A stretch of DNA of 64,000 bases from a bacterium (GTDB taxonomy: Bacteria > Verrucomicrobiota > Verrucomicrobiia > Limisphaerales > RI-55): assembly GCA_016124235.1 (NCBI GenBank), contig WGOC01000003.1, positions 62,001-126,000 on the forward strand, in the 5' to 3' direction. Positions 45,201-52,927 of the stretch are shown in pieces; position 1 is the stretch's first letter; the number at the start of each line of letters is the position of its first letter. The position numbers and the translations under genes were made by a program. The notes under the pieces are model-generated. The model had not been told where the DNA came from, made no database searches, and worked only from the letters and a program-made list of their open reading frames with translations.

Positions 45201-46839
45201 GGACCAGCTCGCCAGCAACTTCGGTGTTTCCTCGATCACATACGAAGATCGTCTGCGGGACATCGTTGGAGTCTTCCCGGATGATTCCAAATACACGGAC
45301 GACCCCACCGCCAATCCTGGCAGCGAACTGGAGCAACAGTATCGCAGCATTCAGGCTGCGCGTTTGAAGATTCTCAAGAACCAGACGGAAATTCAAAATG
45401 TCTACCGTCAGGTGCGGATCGAACGCGAACGGGCGTCGGCGGCCGAGGAAATTTATGTTCGCTACGGCAACGAACGCGCCAGCATCGAAGAGCAACTCGG
45501 GGAGATCAACGCCGCGCAGGCGGGCGCCAATCAACTGGCGGACTATTTCAACCCGGAAAACCTGCTGAGCGGCGCCTCCATAGCGATTGCCTTGAACTTC
45601 GGTGTGCAGACGAGCACCGAACTCATGAAGGGACAATTGAATGTGCAGAAGGAACACCTTGCGGCGATGGAAAGTGCGGAGTTGGACGGCGTCGAGTCAC
45701 AGGCAACGATCAAAAATCTCATGTTGCAATTGAACACGCTGGCGGTCGATTCGATGGAGTCGGCTTTGTTGCTCACCCAGGAGGCCAACCGGCTTGCGGG
45801 ACTTTACCGGGAGAAGAAAGATCTCGAGCGCAAGCTGGCGGATCGCGATCAAAACCTGGCCAACCGCTTCTTTGCCGACCCGATTCACCGTGAGATTACG
45901 CAGACCAACATGTTGAGGGCGGACATCTCCTTCGAGACCGCGCAGAAGTGGTTGTACTTCACGGTTCGCGCCCTCCAGTACAAGCACAACATTCCGTTCA
46001 TCTTCGATTACAACCAGCGCCACTACACGCCGAACACCATCTTCAAACTCCGCAACGCCCAGGAGCTCGAGGACTTCTACGTGGCGATGGACCAGTTCGA
46101 TCAATTGAAGAACCTGGGCGATCCCGAACGACGCGACGCTTTTTCCGTGCGCGAGGATTTCTTCGGTTACGCGAAAACGAATCGCTTTGGTCAGGCGCTG
46201 CTTTATCCCGATCCGATCACCGGACAACAAGTCTCGGCGGTCGCCGCGTTCCGCAGCCGGCTGCATCAACTTCAGGATGCGCAGGGAGTGATCGTATTAC
46301 CGTTCAGCACCGTGCGGCAAAAGCCGGGTGGGTTTTTCTTCCAGGGACCGAGTTACGACGTGAACGGCAACCCGATTCCGAACACCGGACGGTATCTCGA
46401 CAAGATTCACTCGATCAGCATCCGGTTGCCTGGTCAGCACACGTTGGGACAATCGCAAATCTCGGGGAACCTCACCTACGGCGGAACGAGTTTCATCCGC
46501 AATCCACAGGTTGGCACCGTTGATCCCGAGCGTCCTGATCAGATCATCAACGAGATGACGCCCTACAGCACGCGGGTCTGGTTCTTCGACACGACGGGCG
46601 GGCTGAACCGTTGGAACTTCAAGGAAGCGTTGAAGATCAACGGCGTTCCGCTGGACGTCGTGCCGGACAATGGCTCTGTGCCCACCGCTGGTGAAATCGT
46701 TGAGTTCAAGGAACGGAGTGTGGCCGCGACCGGATGGGTGCTGGAAATTCCGACGATCTCCGTCGGTACATTGGTGTTGGACATCGATGAGTTGAACGAT
46801 ATCGAGATTCATTTCTGGCATTACAGCGCGTCGCGTTGA
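42241..46839 (+). CDS. Giant secreted protein, propeller plus LamG-like plus helical, module copy A
   Basis: This 1,532-residue exported protein is unlike families I know. ATG 42241 is chosen because a GGAGG site lies 6 bp upstream; an earlier ATG at 42220 lacks one. It has a signal peptide (to about residue 40), a first FG-GAP-like unit, and an inserted LamG-like domain (about 126-340). Further FG-GAP-like propeller units follow (about 357-610, such as ASVAMSGDTMVVGEP). A long helical region (about 620-1250) includes TDDPTANPGSEL and charged coiled coil. The C-terminal beta region contains YGGTSFIRN (about 1413). It pairs with the Calx-beta-like gene; paralogue at 48187. Confidence 0.78.
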   Translation: MKSFHQISNQGLGRKSFGTIALIIAMVMLVTQSLVAQPYPAELMKEQAALDNTAPYATDAGRAVAIDGEFAAVAGRKRMDGYKSVNGSWEFQGGADFSWQTYNMALQNGTLAVGNYVDYGAVYMFQAGGDSQSALNGWNMTDNSTVSGSTFGYLFPFTPEQKALATNNVWTLTVVSRMIDDFGGTKSGYFDFADGNDRRFLIFFDLDANGDLTVELTGLETLTVTTNGAGWAAYHTHQIVFDPTTQTADYYFDGTKMNSAPWVPTAITGLNGLRFGNGASGGTGSMTFNKVEFKVNDGDQVLAEYDAGTVGNPATDPDPVSQGWTAGVSGTGISTHAVSADLTSIWPLTAVVRSPDGYFAAGFGASVAMSGDTMVVGEPSSDDVTGKALVFTRAGNEWTLQQELMDPAPHSGNNFGSRIAIDGDTVVVGSLYYKSLADPTSGAAVVFVRSGSTWTPQGTLIPAAVSSPAQYAGVNQVALSGDLAVVGTQYSTSNPNGAAVVFRRSGTTWSRETALTPGTDYERVYQYATSLATDGNAVFVGFSQTANNGSSYASYMAFSKDSASGWIPLNRHDYQVDNIYESVNGLDFDGTNLIMGIYAAVVGDPPPVHILKLDYSDAGAVGQFVSKLIDYSAAKASGTFDKDLAAFRYKDLLYGSDNLKIRSRVELMNTLYGDAERARAAYAESELAKGLVLSPNDAGLQDLMLDIYYDRAVAETVFSKDLLATAVKAHFGGLIGINPPVNGFEIDQEIAPYQQALNKQRAVLDGLLSLLGNDFGAPGDPPLGYVMFRDRVPLRALMSPNYTNDLGELVPVSSNPVLFDGYKDAVLAFDQLRDYGQTAATVGRLLLARDNPANGGQSSDRDQVRQLIAGTVQYLYIHGHLVKDLFATLPPPGDASGLAEAIAGWEGSLTDLEGLQQILAGDSNILGFAPDFMMYIQNFGTQSTPEFHSYDIFRERLDPGSSSSVLKLAVDDLQSAQDSYLSFQGYEDQLASNFGVSSITYEDRLRDIVGVFPDDSKYTDDPTANPGSELEQQYRSIQAARLKILKNQTEIQNVYRQVRIERERASAAEEIYVRYGNERASIEEQLGEINAAQAGANQLADYFNPENLLSGASIAIALNFGVQTSTELMKGQLNVQKEHLAAMESAELDGVESQATIKNLMLQLNTLAVDSMESALLLTQEANRLAGLYREKKDLERKLADRDQNLANRFFADPIHREITQTNMLRADISFETAQKWLYFTVRALQYKHNIPFIFDYNQRHYTPNTIFKLRNAQELEDFYVAMDQFDQLKNLGDPERRDAFSVREDFFGYAKTNRFGQALLYPDPITGQQVSAVAAFRSRLHQLQDAQGVIVLPFSTVRQKPGGFFFQGPSYDVNGNPIPNTGRYLDKIHSISIRLPGQHTLGQSQISGNLTYGGTSFIRNPQVGTVDPERPDQIINEMTPYSTRVWFFDTTGGLNRWNFKEALKINGVPLDVVPDNGSVPTAGEIVEFKERSVAATGWVLEIPTISVGTLVLDIDELNDIEIHFWHYSASR

Positions 46840-46907
46840 TCTGCTCGGTTTCGGAGCAACGAGCGAGGACAAAGGCCGCTTCATAAAGACTTGTTTATCG
46901 TGCGGCG

Positions 46908-46928
46908 CTCCCGCGAACGCGTGATTGT
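46908..46928 (+). promoter_or_regulatory. 21-bp block shared upstream of both secreted modules, copy B
   Basis: This is the identical counterpart of 40966-40986, here between the first giant gene and the second Calx-beta-like gene. The surrounding 257-bp gap otherwise resembles the first upstream region only in short patches, such as a tactcaaa(a)atcg stretch about 70 bp further on. No hairpin terminator is evident after the first giant gene. Confidence 0.4.
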
Positions 46929-47096
46929 TTGATCGATTTTCGGGAGGTTACTCTCGTGTTCATGTCGAAGCTTTCACGTTGCGTTCCGACAATCCTGTAC
47001 TCGGGGAAACGTACTCAAAAATCGCAAGTTCCTTCGCCTGAAACGACGTCCGTTCCCTAACCAGTATTTCAAATTACATCCGTACTAAATCCGATT

Positions 47097-48167
47097 ATGA
47101 AAACAAAACCTTGGACGATGATGATGGCGTTGCCGTTGGCGGTGATGCTGAAAGTGACGCCGGTACAGGCCCAACCGAGTGAGTTGGTGGAACTGCAGAC
47201 GATCGTGGCGACGACCGGCGGGCCGACGCAGTTTACCTTTGCCGACCACGGCACTGGAGCGACCAGCTACATCGCCGAGTTCTCCCCGACAGTGGGGACC
47301 GCGGCTAACTGGCAGACGGCCACCGGAGCGGTGTTCACCGATCTGGGCAACGGCCAGAAGCGGGTGTCCTTCGGCACGAGTGCACCGGGATTCTTCCGGG
47401 TTCGATGCGTGGGTGGGACGGCTGATCCGATCGTGGTGAACTTTCCGAACGCGACGCTGGAAATGAGCGAAGGGGAGACAAGTAATGCGACGGTGAATTT
47501 CAGCCGGCCGTATTACGGGACAATCCGGTATACGATCGGGGGAACGGCGGGAGCGGGGGATTATCAGGGCCTGACGGGTGAGGTGATGGTCAACGGGACC
47601 ACGTCGGTGGTGATCCCGATCTCGCTGACGGACAACAACACGATCGGGCAATTGAAGACGTTGACGCTGACGCTGGTTGGTGGAGGTGGTGCGTTGCCGG
47701 GGATTGGCAGCAGCACGACGGTAAACATCGACGAAAACGACGCCAAATGGCAGGGCAGCTTGGTGGTGGACGGAGCATCGCTGGGATTTGTTCTCAAGTT
47801 GACGAAATCTGGAGGCAGCTACACGGCGAGCTTGATCGGCGACGGTACCGGATTTTTTCCGACGGTGGAAGTCCCGGCGACCGTCACGTTCACGGCGGAC
47901 AATTTTACGGCGACGGTCGCCAACATTGCGTTGCCAGCCGATTCCACTCTCTTGAATGAACCGATGAATCTGACGTTGCAATTGGAGGCTGCCAACGGCG
48001 TCACGGACCAGAGCGTGAGTCCGACGTTGGTCAGCGGTGCGGGGAGTCTGCTCACTGAGATTCCCAGCCAGACTTCGCTCAACACCACGAAGACCGGAAC
48101 ATTCACTTTGATGCGCCCACCGGTCGCACCATCAACCGACCAGGTTGACCTCGTGACGCAACCTTAA
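47097..48167 (+). CDS. Secreted Calx-beta-like protein, module copy B
   Basis: This is the paralogue of 41153-42223, with the same length (356 residues), the same signal peptide and the same Calx-beta-like domain. DNA 47097-47657 is almost identical to 41153-41713. After codon 187 the two differ greatly at protein level, although both keep a W(K/Q)G then ASLGFVLK core and the end pattern KPP/RPPV.PST..V.LV. The sharp switch from near identity to divergence indicates a recent exchange of the front half. It stops 19 bp before the second giant gene. Function unknown. Confidence 0.8.
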   Translation: MKTKPWTMMMALPLAVMLKVTPVQAQPSELVELQTIVATTGGPTQFTFADHGTGATSYIAEFSPTVGTAANWQTATGAVFTDLGNGQKRVSFGTSAPGFFRVRCVGGTADPIVVNFPNATLEMSEGETSNATVNFSRPYYGTIRYTIGGTAGAGDYQGLTGEVMVNGTTSVVIPISLTDNNTIGQLKTLTLTLVGGGGALPGIGSSTTVNIDENDAKWQGSLVVDGASLGFVLKLTKSGGSYTASLIGDGTGFFPTVEVPATVTFTADNFTATVANIALPADSTLLNEPMNLTLQLEAANGVTDQSVSPTLVSGAGSLLTEIPSQTSLNTTKTGTFTLMRPPVAPSTDQVDLVTQP

Positions 48168-48186
48168 CGAAGGAGTGACCCGAACC

Positions 48187-51100
48187 ATGAAGATCATACG
48201 CAATCTCATCTCTTGCGGCACGTTGTCGGCGGCTCTCGCGACGCAAACGCTCTTCGCGTCAACTGCACCTTATCCGGCAGAAATTCTCGCTCAGGAGGCT
48301 CGACTGACGAACAACGTTTCCTCCACGTACGACGGCTTTGGCCAGTCGGTGGATATCAGCGGCGATCGAGTCGCCGTTGCCGGTGATGGGGTAACGTTGT
48401 TTAACCGTCAGGCGGATGGTTCCTGGTTGCGCGACTTAACCTTGCACGCCGGATACCTCAGTGAATTTGCGGGCCAGGTGGCGTTGGATGGCGACACTCT
48501 GGCAGCGAGCGGTTATGACTACGGCGAGCTTACCTATGGGCCCCGGATTCTAGTTTTCAAACGCAGCCCAGATCCCGGGCTCAATGCCTGGAATACCTCC
48601 GACAATTCAACTGGCGCCGGTGCCTACTATCGTTACAACTACCCGCTCACCGCAAATCAACAGACGCTTGCGGAAGCGGAGGGCTGGACACTCACATTCC
48701 GCGCGCGAGTGAACGACTACGGAAGTACACCATCGTGTTTCGTCGATATCACCGATGCCAATGAACAGCGTTTTCTGGTGTTTCTCGGCGTCGACTTCCA
48801 GGGGGATTTGTATTTGGTGCAACCGAACAATCTGGGAACGGTGACGTTGACTTCCGATGGACTGGGATGGTCAAAGTATCATACCCATGAAATTGTCTAC
48901 GATCCCGCGAACGGTACGGCGGATTATTATTTTGATGGTCAGAAGGTAAACACCGCGCCGTGGCCCAAGATTGCTGGCACCGGCCTCGATGGCGTTCGTT
49001 TCGGCAACGGGTCCTCGAGTGGAATGGGGAGCATGAACGTCAACAAAATCGAGGTGACGACCCAGCAATCGAATCAGGTGCTCGCCCTCTATGATGCCGG
49101 GACAACGGCCGACACCAACGTGGACCTTGATCCCGAACACCAGGGGTGGACCCGTGTGCCTGACGCGACGGATTCGAATGTGTCGGCAGGGCCGGTTGTG
49201 GCGGACGTGACCACCTTGTGGCCCGTTCAAACTATGATCACTCCCACTGCGGACGTTTCCAGCCTGGCTCTGGAAGGCGATACCTTGGTGGTGGGAATGG
49301 CCACCGCCTATATCGGCGGCGCGAATCGTGGTGCTGCCGCTGTTTATGTACGGAACGGCGAGAGCTGGCCGCTCCAACAACAGCTTGAGCCCAGCGTCAT
49401 TGCCCCCGGCGATAGCTATGGCCAGGACGTTGGGATTAGTGGCGATTCGGTGATCGTGGGCGCTCCTCGAACGAGCTCGGTGGGCCGCGCATTTGTATTT
49501 GTGCGAAACGGCACGAGTTGGACCGAACAGAAATTGCTCACTGCGGATGATGGGGCAAACCAAGATGCATTTGGTTTTGGCGTGGCGATCGACGGTGACC
49601 GTGCCGTCGTTGGTGCAAAGTGGGATGATCACGGGACCGGGGCTCTGCTGTATGCCGGGTCCGTCTATGTTTTTGAGCGCAGCGGATCCACCTGGACCCA
49701 GGCGGCGAAGGTGTTTCCCGATTCATTTGGTTCGGGGGAACAGGATTTCGGCAGCTCGGTCGCATTGGCCGGCAATACGCTGGTTGTGGGAGGCTATTAC
49801 GGTGGCACCCATTGGGTCTTCACGACGACTGGGAGTGGCTGGAAGGAAGCGCAAAGCAAAGTCTATCCGGACACCGTGGATCCGGCGCTCCATGATGTGG
49901 CTATTGATGGACAACGTTTCGTTGTGGGGGTTGCCGGTACGGAATCAGAATCAGGAGCCGCCTATGTCTTTGGGCTCGACTATAGCAATGCCGCCGGCGT
50001 GGCCGAATACGCCCGCAAAATCCTCTACTTCGGGGACGCTGGAAATGCGACGATTCCATTTGACCCGAACCAGACCGCGTTCCGTTACAAAGCGCTGCTC
50101 TACGGTGATGAAAACGGGGACATCCGGCCGCAGGTCGAGAAGATGGCTGAATTGTATGGGCAGCCGGAGCGTGACCTCGCTGCGGCTGCGGAAAGCGAAT
50201 TACTTAAGGGCCTTTCGTTTCATCCTGACGACCCGGCGCTGGGCAACCTGCTTTTGGACATTAATTATGATAGGACTGTTGCGGACACGATCGTGGCGCA
50301 GGATCTCGAAGAGCGTGCCGAGAAAACCCGCATTGGCCCGCCCTTGGTTGCCCCGCCTCCAACCGGCGGTTTCCTGATCGACCAGGAAATTCCGCTTCGG
50401 CGGCAGTATCTCGCCGCGAATCGCGAAGCGACAAAGCATTATTTCGATCTCCTCCGCATGCCGCTCGACGTTCAGACGGCTGGTTCGACCACGACCGACA
50501 ACGATTTCGGTCATCATTTGTTCCAGACGCTGGTGCCGGGACGCGCGTTGATGGCCGCGACCTACACGAACAGCAGCGGTGCGGAAGTTCCGGTCACTGC
50601 AAACGCCACCCTGTTCAACGGTTACAAGGATCTCGTGCTGTTGTTTGAGCAACTCCGTGATTATGGGCAGGAAGCCGAGACGCTGGCCCGGCTGTTGATC
50701 GATCGCAATGGTTCCGGCGATCGCGACGAAGCGGTGGCGTTGGTCTCGGATTCACAACGATCCCTTTTGCTGGAAGGTTCCTTGCTCAAGGGTATGTTCA
50801 ATACGTTGCCGCCGGAGAATGACCCGTCGGGCATCGTGCAGGCGATCAACGGCTGGAGCGACGCCGTCAATGGGCTGGCAACCGTGCAGCAATTGCTCGC
50901 CAGCGCCGACAATCCCCTGGGATTTGCCGACGACTTCATGATGTACGTGCAGAAGTTCACCGGTACCACTGAATACTTCGATTCGTACGACGCCCTGCGC
51001 GAGAGGCTTGATCCGACGATTGGATCGAACCCACTCCGAACAGCGGAAGATGCGCTGCAACAGGCCGTCACTTCCTATGCGGATTACCGTGGTTTCCAGG

Positions 51101-52731
51101 ACCAGCTTGCGTCGCAGTTCGATAATTCTTCGATTACCTATCGCGACCGGCTGCGGGACATTGTTGGCGTTTATCCCGATGATCCGAACTACACGGATGA
51201 TCCAACCGCCAATCCCGGCAGCGAACTCGATCAACAGTATAACAGCATCGAACTGGCGAAGTTGCAGATTCAACGCAACCAGCAGGAGATCACCAATCTG
51301 TATCAGCAAATCGAGATCGAGATTAACAAGGCCACCAGCATTTCCAATGTCATGGTTAATTTTGGCAACAAGCAGGCGCACCTGACGAAAGTCATCGGAC
51401 ACTGGAAGGCCGCCCAGGCGAGTGCCAACGCCGTGGCCCAGTCATTGTCGGTTGAGAAACTGACCACCGGCTTGTTCATCGGCTTTCTGGCCAATGCGGC
51501 GGTACAGGGAACCGCCGAGGAAGTAATCGCCCACAAGGAAGCCAAAAAAGAGGAGCTGGCCGCGCTTGAGCAAGCCACCATCACCGGTCTCGAAACTGAC
51601 GCCACGGTGAAAACGCTCACGCTGAGTCTCGCCACTCTCGCTGTCGATTCCGATACGGCAACGCTGACCCTGCACCAGGAGGTGAACCGTCTCGTCGCGC
51701 TGTATCGAGAGAAGAAACAGCTTGAGCAAAAGATCGCCGCGCAAAACGCCAACATCGCCGCGCGTTATTTTGCCGATCCCGTGCACCGGCTGGTTGAGCA
51801 ATCCGACATGGTGAACGCCAACCTGACCTTTGAGGAAGCGCAGAAGTGGCTGTACTTCATGGCGCGCGCGCTTGAGTACAAATGGAATACGCCGTTCAAA
51901 AACTTCAACTATGCCGGCCGCAGTTGGTCGGCCAGTTCGGTGTTCAAGTTGCGCAACGCCGACGAACTGGTGGCCTTCTACCAGGCTATGGATAATTACG
52001 AGAGCCAGATTCAGTTGCCGAAGGATGACTACTTCGACTGGTTCTCGGTGCGCGATGATTTCATGGGCTACAAACTCACGAATTCGGTCGGGCAGGCGAT
52101 TTATTATGCCGATCCGATTACCGGCGCGAGCGTGGATGGATTGACCGCATTTCGTGATCGGCTTCGTCAATTGCAGGACGCGCAGGGTAACATAGTTTTG
52201 AACTTCAGCACGGTGACGGAGATTCCCGGTGGAACGTTTTTCCGCGGTCCTCGTTTCAATGCCCAAGGACAGGTTCTCAGCAAGGGTCTGTTCCTTGACA
52301 AAATTCGCTGGCTCAAGATCAGCCTCCCCGGCAGCCACTCGCTGAATCGTTCACAACTGACCGGCGAATTGAAATACGGTGGCACCAGTTTCATCCGCAA
52401 TTTTGATGTGGGCACCTATAACCCTCAGCGGGCCGATCAACTTCAAAACGAATTCACCTCGTACTCCACGCGTTACTGGTTTTATCACGCACCGAGCACC
52501 ACGTGGCGTTTCAACGAGGCGCTGAGTTCGCCGGTGACGATGCAGTTGAGCAGCGATCCACGAGTACCGCCGTCCGTGCAGGAACTGGACGTGTTCAAGG
52601 AACGCAGCGTGGCGACCACCGGCTGGCAATTGACGATCCCTACCAAAGATGCGGGCCAGACTGTGATGAACATCAACGAACTCAACGACGTGGAGCTGTA
52701 CTTCTATCACTACGCCGTAACCCGGCAGTAA
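48187..52731 (+). CDS. Giant secreted protein, propeller plus LamG-like plus helical, module copy B
   Basis: This 1,514-residue paralogue of 42241-46839 has the same order: signal peptide (KIIRNLISCGTLSAALATQ), first FG-GAP-like unit, LamG-like insert (about 128-336) and FG-GAP units (about 348-595, such as FGFGVAIDGDRAVVGA). A helical region follows with SSITYRDRLRDIVGVYPDD and the fully conserved TDDPTANPGSEL. Next come the coiled coil, EEAQKWLYFMARALEYKWN (about 1214), and the C-terminal beta region with YGGTSFIRN. ATG 48187 follows an AAGGAG site by 11 bp. Divergence from copy A is spread along the protein, unlike in the small partner genes. Confidence 0.78.
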   Translation: MKIIRNLISCGTLSAALATQTLFASTAPYPAEILAQEARLTNNVSSTYDGFGQSVDISGDRVAVAGDGVTLFNRQADGSWLRDLTLHAGYLSEFAGQVALDGDTLAASGYDYGELTYGPRILVFKRSPDPGLNAWNTSDNSTGAGAYYRYNYPLTANQQTLAEAEGWTLTFRARVNDYGSTPSCFVDITDANEQRFLVFLGVDFQGDLYLVQPNNLGTVTLTSDGLGWSKYHTHEIVYDPANGTADYYFDGQKVNTAPWPKIAGTGLDGVRFGNGSSSGMGSMNVNKIEVTTQQSNQVLALYDAGTTADTNVDLDPEHQGWTRVPDATDSNVSAGPVVADVTTLWPVQTMITPTADVSSLALEGDTLVVGMATAYIGGANRGAAAVYVRNGESWPLQQQLEPSVIAPGDSYGQDVGISGDSVIVGAPRTSSVGRAFVFVRNGTSWTEQKLLTADDGANQDAFGFGVAIDGDRAVVGAKWDDHGTGALLYAGSVYVFERSGSTWTQAAKVFPDSFGSGEQDFGSSVALAGNTLVVGGYYGGTHWVFTTTGSGWKEAQSKVYPDTVDPALHDVAIDGQRFVVGVAGTESESGAAYVFGLDYSNAAGVAEYARKILYFGDAGNATIPFDPNQTAFRYKALLYGDENGDIRPQVEKMAELYGQPERDLAAAAESELLKGLSFHPDDPALGNLLLDINYDRTVADTIVAQDLEERAEKTRIGPPLVAPPPTGGFLIDQEIPLRRQYLAANREATKHYFDLLRMPLDVQTAGSTTTDNDFGHHLFQTLVPGRALMAATYTNSSGAEVPVTANATLFNGYKDLVLLFEQLRDYGQEAETLARLLIDRNGSGDRDEAVALVSDSQRSLLLEGSLLKGMFNTLPPENDPSGIVQAINGWSDAVNGLATVQQLLASADNPLGFADDFMMYVQKFTGTTEYFDSYDALRERLDPTIGSNPLRTAEDALQQAVTSYADYRGFQDQLASQFDNSSITYRDRLRDIVGVYPDDPNYTDDPTANPGSELDQQYNSIELAKLQIQRNQQEITNLYQQIEIEINKATSISNVMVNFGNKQAHLTKVIGHWKAAQASANAVAQSLSVEKLTTGLFIGFLANAAVQGTAEEVIAHKEAKKEELAALEQATITGLETDATVKTLTLSLATLAVDSDTATLTLHQEVNRLVALYREKKQLEQKIAAQNANIAARYFADPVHRLVEQSDMVNANLTFEEAQKWLYFMARALEYKWNTPFKNFNYAGRSWSASSVFKLRNADELVAFYQAMDNYESQIQLPKDDYFDWFSVRDDFMGYKLTNSVGQAIYYADPITGASVDGLTAFRDRLRQLQDAQGNIVLNFSTVTEIPGGTFFRGPRFNAQGQVLSKGLFLDKIRWLKISLPGSHSLNRSQLTGELKYGGTSFIRNFDVGTYNPQRADQLQNEFTSYSTRYWFYHAPSTTWRFNEALSSPVTMQLSSDPRVPPSVQELDVFKERSVATTGWQLTIPTKDAGQTVMNINELNDVELYFYHYAVTRQ

Positions 52732-52767
52732 TTTGGTGGACAGAAGTTCCGACCATTTTGTTGGTCA

Positions 52768-52823
52768 GGTGGGGCGGGCGCTTAGTGCCCACCACGGCTC
52801 GCAACGGAGTGCGAGCCCTACCG
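52768..52823. repeat. Palindromic intergenic repeat, GCGAGCCCTACC type
   Basis: Two adjacent imperfect palindromes, ggcgggcgcttagtgcccac and ggctcgcaacggagtgcgag, are followed by ccctacc. They lie in the gap between the second giant gene and the convergent sugar-phosphate mutase gene. The ccctacc edge and overall plan recur at 62071-62145. Confidence 0.6.
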
Positions 52824-52874
52824 GACGATCGTTTCAGTTTTGCTTCATTTGCAATCCCTCCAAAACCCAAAAAG

Positions 52875-52904
52875 AAAATGGGCACCGAGTGGTGCCCATT
52901 TTTA
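52875..52904. terminator. Bidirectional hairpin terminator
   Basis: A perfect 12-bp stem (aaaatgggcacc / ggtgcccatttt) with a GAGT loop has T/A runs on both sides. It sits between two convergent genes and should stop both transcripts. Confidence 0.88.
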
Positions 52905-52927
52905 AGTTCCAGAATCGAATTGAAAGC

